From NCBI RefSeq assembly GCF_000701345.1, contig NZ_JNIJ01000011.1:1-64000 (forward strand): a stretch of DNA of 64,000 bases, given 5' to 3'. Both the position numbers and the translations under genes were made by a program. Of the stretch, positions 60,393-64,000 are shown piece after piece. Below the pieces are notes generated by a model. That model made no database searches and was not told the DNA's origin. It saw only the letters and a list, made by a program, of their open reading frames with translations. Every line of letters starts with the position of its first letter. Positions within the stretch are counted from its first letter, which is position 1. The DNA is from Bradyrhizobium sp. URHD0069 (GTDB lineage Bacteria > Pseudomonadota > Alphaproteobacteria > Rhizobiales > Xanthobacteraceae).

Positions 60393-61607
60393 ATGACGAA
60401 GTTATCGAAAGTACGGAGCGTCGAAATTCTTGCTTGCGACGCCGGTTGGAGAAACTACCACTTCGTCAAGATCACCACGGAAGACGGCGTCGTTGGCTGG
60501 AGCGAATTTGACGAAGGCTTCGGCTCTCCCGGCGTAGGTGCCGCGATCCAACGTCTTTCGACGCGGGTGGTGGGGCAGAATGCCTTTCAGCACGAGCGCG
60601 TCTATGCGGAGCTTTTCGCCGCCACCCGGCCGGCAACCGGCGGTGTCGTTGCGCAAGCGCTTGGCGCGATCGAAAACGCCCTGCTCGACGCCAAGGCCAA
60701 GCTGCTCGGTGTGCCCTGTTACGAATTGCTCGGAGGCAAAATCCGCGACCGCATTCGCGTCTACTGGTCGCATTGTGCGACCTGGCGCATCAACCATCCT
60801 GACTGGTATAAGCCGCCGATCACCGATCTCGACGGCGTAAAGGCGATCGGACGTGAAGTCCGGACCAAGAAATTCACCGCGCTGAAGACCAACATCTTCA
60901 CCTACGATGCAGGCAAGCCTCGAGGCTGGCGGCCCGGATTCGGCGTGCCCTTCGCCCCTGAGATCAACGTCGACCGCAAGGTACTGCGCGATCTGCGCAC
61001 CCATCTCGAGGTAATCCGCGATGGCGCCGGGCCTGATGTCGACATCCTGCTCGATCTTAACTTCAACGCAAAGACCGAAGGGTATCTCAAGATCCTGCGC
61101 GCCATTTCCGATCTTGACATGTTCTGGATCGAGATCGACAGCTTCAATCCCGAAGCGCTCGGCTATATCAGGCGCCAAAGTCCGCACCCGGTATCGTCAT
61201 GCGAGACGCTGTTGGGCTTGCGCGAATTTCTGCCCTATTTACGTGAACAGGCGATGGACGTCGCGATCATCGACACGCCATGGAATGGCGTCTGGCAATC
61301 AATGAAGATTGCCGCTGCTGCCGAAGCCTATGAGGTCAACGTCGCGCCGCACAATTTCTACGGCCACCTCTGCACCATGATGAACGCCCACTTCTGTGCA
61401 GCGGTGCCGAATTTGCGGATCATGGAGATCGATATCGATCGGCTGGCATGGGATCACGAACTCTTCACCCATGTGCCCGATATCGAAGACGGCCACCTGG
61501 CGATCCCGGATCGGCCCGGCTGGGGCACCGAACCCAACGAAGAGGCGCTTCGCGCTCACCCACCGAAGGGCAACGCTGGGCTGTTGAATTACGGTCGGCA
61601 ACCTTAA
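60393..61607 (+). CDS. mandelate racemase/muconate lactonizing enzyme-family (enolase superfamily) protein
   Basis: 404 residues. The N-terminal capping domain (GWSEFDEGFGSPGVGAAIQRL) is followed by the barrel: Lys165 in FTALKTNIF, metal ligands in DILLDLNFN, FWIEIDS and SSCETLLG, and the catalytic His320 in VAPHNFYGHL. Such enzymes dehydrate sugar acids or racemise hydroxyacids after proton abstraction next to a carboxylate. It stands alone; the beta-hydroxyacid dehydrogenase at 56 kb may be a distant functional partner (inference). GGAAG precedes the ATG. Confidence 0.9.
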   Translation: MTKLSKVRSVEILACDAGWRNYHFVKITTEDGVVGWSEFDEGFGSPGVGAAIQRLSTRVVGQNAFQHERVYAELFAATRPATGGVVAQALGAIENALLDAKAKLLGVPCYELLGGKIRDRIRVYWSHCATWRINHPDWYKPPITDLDGVKAIGREVRTKKFTALKTNIFTYDAGKPRGWRPGFGVPFAPEINVDRKVLRDLRTHLEVIRDGAGPDVDILLDLNFNAKTEGYLKILRAISDLDMFWIEIDSFNPEALGYIRRQSPHPVSSCETLLGLREFLPYLREQAMDVAIIDTPWNGVWQSMKIAAAAEAYEVNVAPHNFYGHLCTMMNAHFCAAVPNLRIMEIDIDRLAWDHELFTHVPDIEDGHLAIPDRPGWGTEPNEEALRAHPPKGNAGLLNYGRQP

Positions 61608-61936
61608 ATGGCGAGGAAGTAGAGAGATCCCGGCCCGAGCATTTCGGTGCTCCGATTGGAGCTACTCGCGCTCTTGACCACGGGGCATCGTGCACACGGT
61701 TCGAAGCACAGTTGGCGAACCGACGACAGTAGGGAGCCGGACTTGTCTCGGGGGTCTCAGGCCGCAAGCCGAAATAAAGACATTTTTTACAATCGTTGCG
61801 GAAGATCGAGCGGCTTTCTCAAGACCTCGATGAGGGCGCACCCCTTTAAACACCCTGGTGCAAAGATACAGGTTTGGCGGACGTGGCAATTCGTACCGGA
61901 ATGAGCCGCCTGACCGAGCTCACTTTGGAGGGTATG
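61608..61936. other. 329-bp region without a recognised feature
   Basis: No gene, hairpin or repeat is supported. The promoter of the small membrane protein at 61937 is expected here. Confidence 0.4.
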
Positions 61937-62122
61937 ATGTATTTCGCTGCCGCAGTGCTGGCTGTGCTGTCAGGCTTGTTTTATGCCGCCGGTCACAATG
62001 AAATCGGGAGCTTGGGTGTCCAGATGTGCCGATACGGCGGTACGTTTTGCGACAGCCCAATCTACGTTTTGGCCGGCGCCGCGCTTGCCGCTATATGGGG
62101 CGCGTTCGTCAGCGTGCGCTGA
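61937..62122 (+). CDS. small two-helix membrane protein
   Basis: 61 residues. GGAGG is five bases before the second of two adjacent ATG codons, so MYFAAAVLAVLSGLF is the likely start. Two hydrophobic segments flank a loop with two Cys (VQMCRYGGTFCDSP). This pattern is recalled from short proteins of Bradyrhizobium. Function unknown. Confidence 0.7.
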   Translation: MYFAAAVLAVLSGLFYAAGHNEIGSLGVQMCRYGGTFCDSPIYVLAGAALAAIWGAFVSVR

Positions 62123-62166
62123 AGCGGTCGCGCCGAGCGTCGTTCGACTTCCGCGCAACTGAAACT

Positions 62167-62457
62167 TTAGGGCGGAGCGGTGTTTGCCGGATGGATCGGC
62201 TTCGGCCCAGGCGGTTCAGGCTCAATGGCTGGCTTGGGCTCGGTCGGGGACACCCTCGCCCCGACTGCTCGCGCGGCTTCCCCTGTGGTCTTGTAGGTGG
62301 CGACTTCGGCGGTTTGGACCTGAGGGCGATTCCACGCGCCATGATCAACGATCAGCATTGCCAGCACGCCGAGAATCGCAACCGCTAGCGCGACCGCAAC
62401 AGGACGGTTAAGCACTCGCTTCTTGCGATCCTTTTCGTTTGAATCATCTTCCATCAT
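62167..62457 (-). CDS. small single-pass membrane protein with Pro-rich tail
   Basis: 96 residues from ATG 62457. An acidic/basic cytoplasmic N-terminus (MMEDDSNEKDRKKRV) is followed by the membrane segment VAVALAVAILGVLAMLIVD and a periplasmic tail ending in PKPAIEPEPPGPKPIHP. It may be a cell-envelope linker protein. Family unknown. Confidence 0.62.
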   Translation of the reverse strand: MMEDDSNEKDRKKRVLNRPVAVALAVAILGVLAMLIVDHGAWNRPQVQTAEVATYKTTGEAARAVGARVSPTEPKPAIEPEPPGPKPIHPANTAPP

Positions 62458-62614
62458 GAGTGCGCCTGACCTGACGATTGCCCTTGCGAAATAAATCGCC
62501 GGCAGCGGCAAAGGTTCCTGTGGGCAGACGCTGTTCCGACGGGCTTTATTGGCGGACTTGGAGTTCCACGTGAGCGCCCGCTGTTACCAGACTCGGCGGG
62601 TGTGTTTTATCGGT

Positions 62615-63181
62615 TCATTGACAGCCCGTCATGCATGCGGGGTTCTTAACGTCGGGACGCGGATCGCCGACGAACATGCTTCGGTTCGGCATCTTGATCG
62701 CGCTCAGCGTCTTTGCATCGAGCGTGGTTTCTGCCGACAGCAGCCCATTCAAATTGAGAATGTAGGCGGAGACCGCATACACATCGTCATTGCTCAGCGA
62801 TTGCGGCGCGTTTTGCGGCATAGCGCGGCGGATATAATCAAACAAGGTCGGAGCGTACGGCCAATAGCTGCCGACGGTCCTGACCGGTTTCGGCGTTGCC
62901 AGCGTTCCCTGCCCGCCGACCAACTTGTCGCCGAGCCCGCCTTCGCCCTTTGGGCCGTGACAGGACGCACATTGCTGATCGAACACCTGGCGCCCGTGAC
63001 TGACGCTGCCGCTTCCCGGCGGAAGGTTGTTGCCGTCGCGATCGATATCGATGTTCCAGCCCGCGATCTCAGCCGGCGTCGCGACGCGTCCGATACCGTA
63101 AGCACTTTGCGCTTGCGCGGCTGTAGCGCACGCCAGCGCCAGCAACGCGACCGCAGGGATGTAAAGCTCACGCGTTGGCAT
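62615..63181 (-). CDS. soxD: SoxD-type cytochrome c subunit of sulfite dehydrogenase
   Basis: 188 residues. The signal peptide ends near AAQAQS; the haem motif is CASCH (Cys71, Cys74, His75), with a distal Met likely in KMPNRSM. GKxxFDQQCASCHG, GGLGDKLVGGQGTL and VGSYWPYAPTLFDYIRRAMP match SoxD/SorB-like subunits. It accepts electrons from the SoxC molybdenum subunit in the periplasm. It overlaps the end of soxC by 14 bp. Confidence 0.9.
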   Translation of the reverse strand: MPTRELYIPAVALLALACATAAQAQSAYGIGRVATPAEIAGWNIDIDRDGNNLPPGSGSVSHGRQVFDQQCASCHGPKGEGGLGDKLVGGQGTLATPKPVRTVGSYWPYAPTLFDYIRRAMPQNAPQSLSNDDVYAVSAYILNLNGLLSAETTLDAKTLSAIKMPNRSMFVGDPRPDVKNPACMTGCQ

Positions 63182-64000
63182 TGGTCACCTCGCCGTCTTT
63201 GGCGATGCGCCAAGGCCAGATGGCGTTGTTGTGGTAAAAATAATTATCGCCGCGCACGGCGAGGAGTTCGGCCAATGTCGGCTGTACGTAGCCGGTTTCA
63301 TCCGTCGCGCGGCTTTGAATCACCGCAGGCTGGCCGTCCCAATGCCAGGGAAGCCTGAAGCGGGTCAGCGCCCGCGTCAGCACCGGTTCTTGCAGCTGCG
63401 CTTCCTGCCAACTCTTGCCGTCATCGACCGAGACATCGACACGCCTGACCTTGCCGTGGCCGCTCCAGGCGATGCCGCTGATCTCATGAAAGCCGGGTTC
63501 GTTAAGCCGCTGGCCGCCCGAGGGTCGCGTGATAATGGATTTCGCTTCCATGTAAAACGTAAATTCGCGCGCCGAACCGTTCGGCATCAGGTCGGTATAT
63601 TTCGAGGTCTCCTCGCGTGAGTAAGTCGGCTCCGCAGTGACGTGCAGACGGCGCAGCCATTTCACGTTCATGTTGCCTTCGAAACCGGGCAGCAACAGCC
63701 GCAGCGGATAGCCTTGCTGGGGACGCAATCGCTCGCCGTTCTGGCTGTATGCCAGCATCGCATCATCAAGACATTTTTCGATTGGGATGCTGCGCGTCAT
63801 CGCCGCCGCATCGGCACCTTCCGCGACGACCCATTTCGCGCCCGGCTGCAATCCTGCTTCCTGCAAAACGAGCTTGAGGCTGACCCCAGTCCATTCGGCA
63901 CAGCTCAAGAGACCGACGAGATCGGACGCCGTCTTGCCATAGGGCTTTTTATAGGTGGGATTGCCCGAGCATTCGAGGAAATAGACGTGCGATTCCGACG
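63168..64000 (-). CDS. soxC: SoxC-type sulfite dehydrogenase molybdenum subunit, C-terminal part (5' end outside window)
   Basis: The frame is open to the window end; about 276 codons are visible. HVYFLECSGN carries the Cys that binds molybdenum in the sulfite-oxidase family; LLSCAEWTGVSL and VKWLRRLHVT are dimer and cofactor-binding motifs, and the immunoglobulin-like dimerisation domain follows (HEISGIAWSGHGKVRRVDVSVDDG). It oxidises sulfur in sulfane or sulfite intermediates within the Sox pathway or as a sulfite dehydrogenase. The rest of the sox cluster is expected to the right. Confidence 0.92.
   Translation of the reverse strand, partial: SESHVYFLECSGNPTYKKPYGKTASDLVGLLSCAEWTGVSLKLVLQEAGLQPGAKWVVAEGADAAAMTRSIPIEKCLDDAMLAYSQNGERLRPQQGYPLRLLLPGFEGNMNVKWLRRLHVTAEPTYSREETSKYTDLMPNGSAREFTFYMEAKSIITRPSGGQRLNEPGFHEISGIAWSGHGKVRRVDVSVDDGKSWQEAQLQEPVLTRALTRFRLPWHWDGQPAVIQSRATDETGYVQPTLAELLAVRGDNYFYHNNAIWPWRIAKDGEVTNANA

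Noticed and set aside
59953..60396. 147-codon plus-strand open frame before the enolase-superfamily gene
   Set aside because: It begins inside the small secreted protein gene in another frame and shows no motif; the ATGA overlap with the next gene is probably chance.
62549..63358. 269-codon plus-strand open frame
   Set aside because: Antisense to soxD and soxC, whose haem and molybdenum motifs are unambiguous.

Overview
The window looks like about 64 kb of a Bradyrhizobium-type alphaproteobacterial chromosome. The evidence is high GC, many GTG/TTG starts, GTGA/ATGA-coupled operons, an Omp31-like porin, several short rhizobial hypothetical proteins, SoxCD and tripartite tricarboxylate (TTT) transport genes. 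This taxonomic call is inference; no rRNA gene, tRNA gene or CRISPR array was found.

Layout. (1) 1-19.8 kb is a surface polysaccharide (O-antigen-like) locus. It starts with the tail of an IS30 transposase and an O-antigen ligase/polymerase-type membrane protein. Next come a two-headed glycosyltransferase, an epimerase, further glycosyltransferases, methyltransferases and acyltransferases, a Wzy-like polymerase, an AsnB-type amidotransferase and a Wzx flippase. A WbpB/WbpD/WbpE-like set for a 2,3-diamino-uronic sugar closes the locus. (2) 19.8-24.1 kb holds a serralysin-type RTX metalloprotease, an orphan HigA-like regulator and an Omp31-like beta-barrel protein. (3) 24.7-28.9 kb has a CaiB/BaiF CoA-transferase followed by a phage-like recombination module: an XRE repressor with twin operators, a YqaJ exonuclease and an ERF annealing protein fused to an HNH-like domain. 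Tail fragments of a second CoA-transferase and of a porin lie beside the module.

(4) 28.9-51.9 kb is a large catabolic and transport region. It contains a TctCBA importer, an enoyl-CoA hydratase, twin serine/alanine-glyoxylate-type aminotransferases and a GntR regulator. It continues with an FAD/Fe-S 2-hydroxyacid dehydrogenase, a GlcG-like protein, a Mo-bisPGD oxidoreductase, an orphan TctC-like binding protein, a two-subunit molybdenum hydroxylase coupled to a signal-less ModA-like protein, and a complete branched-chain-type ABC importer. The gene set suggests uptake and oxidation of an organic acid or heterocycle passing through CoA esters and glyoxylate/2-hydroxyacids; the substrate is not determined.

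(5) 51.9-64 kb is mixed. It has a Crp/Fnr regulator, a CHAD protein, an intact beta-hydroxyacid dehydrogenase next to a decayed copy, and a small prophage remnant in which a terminase N-terminus is joined to another phage protein. A repeat-rich intergenic stretch, an enolase-superfamily dehydratase, small membrane proteins and the 3' part of a soxCD sulfite dehydrogenase operon complete it.

Two themes run through the window. One is mosaic assembly: inverted cassettes, an IS30 remnant, two phage-derived modules, and at least five gene tails or decayed genes left between intact genes. The other is molybdenum biochemistry: three different molybdoenzyme families plus a ModA-like protein.
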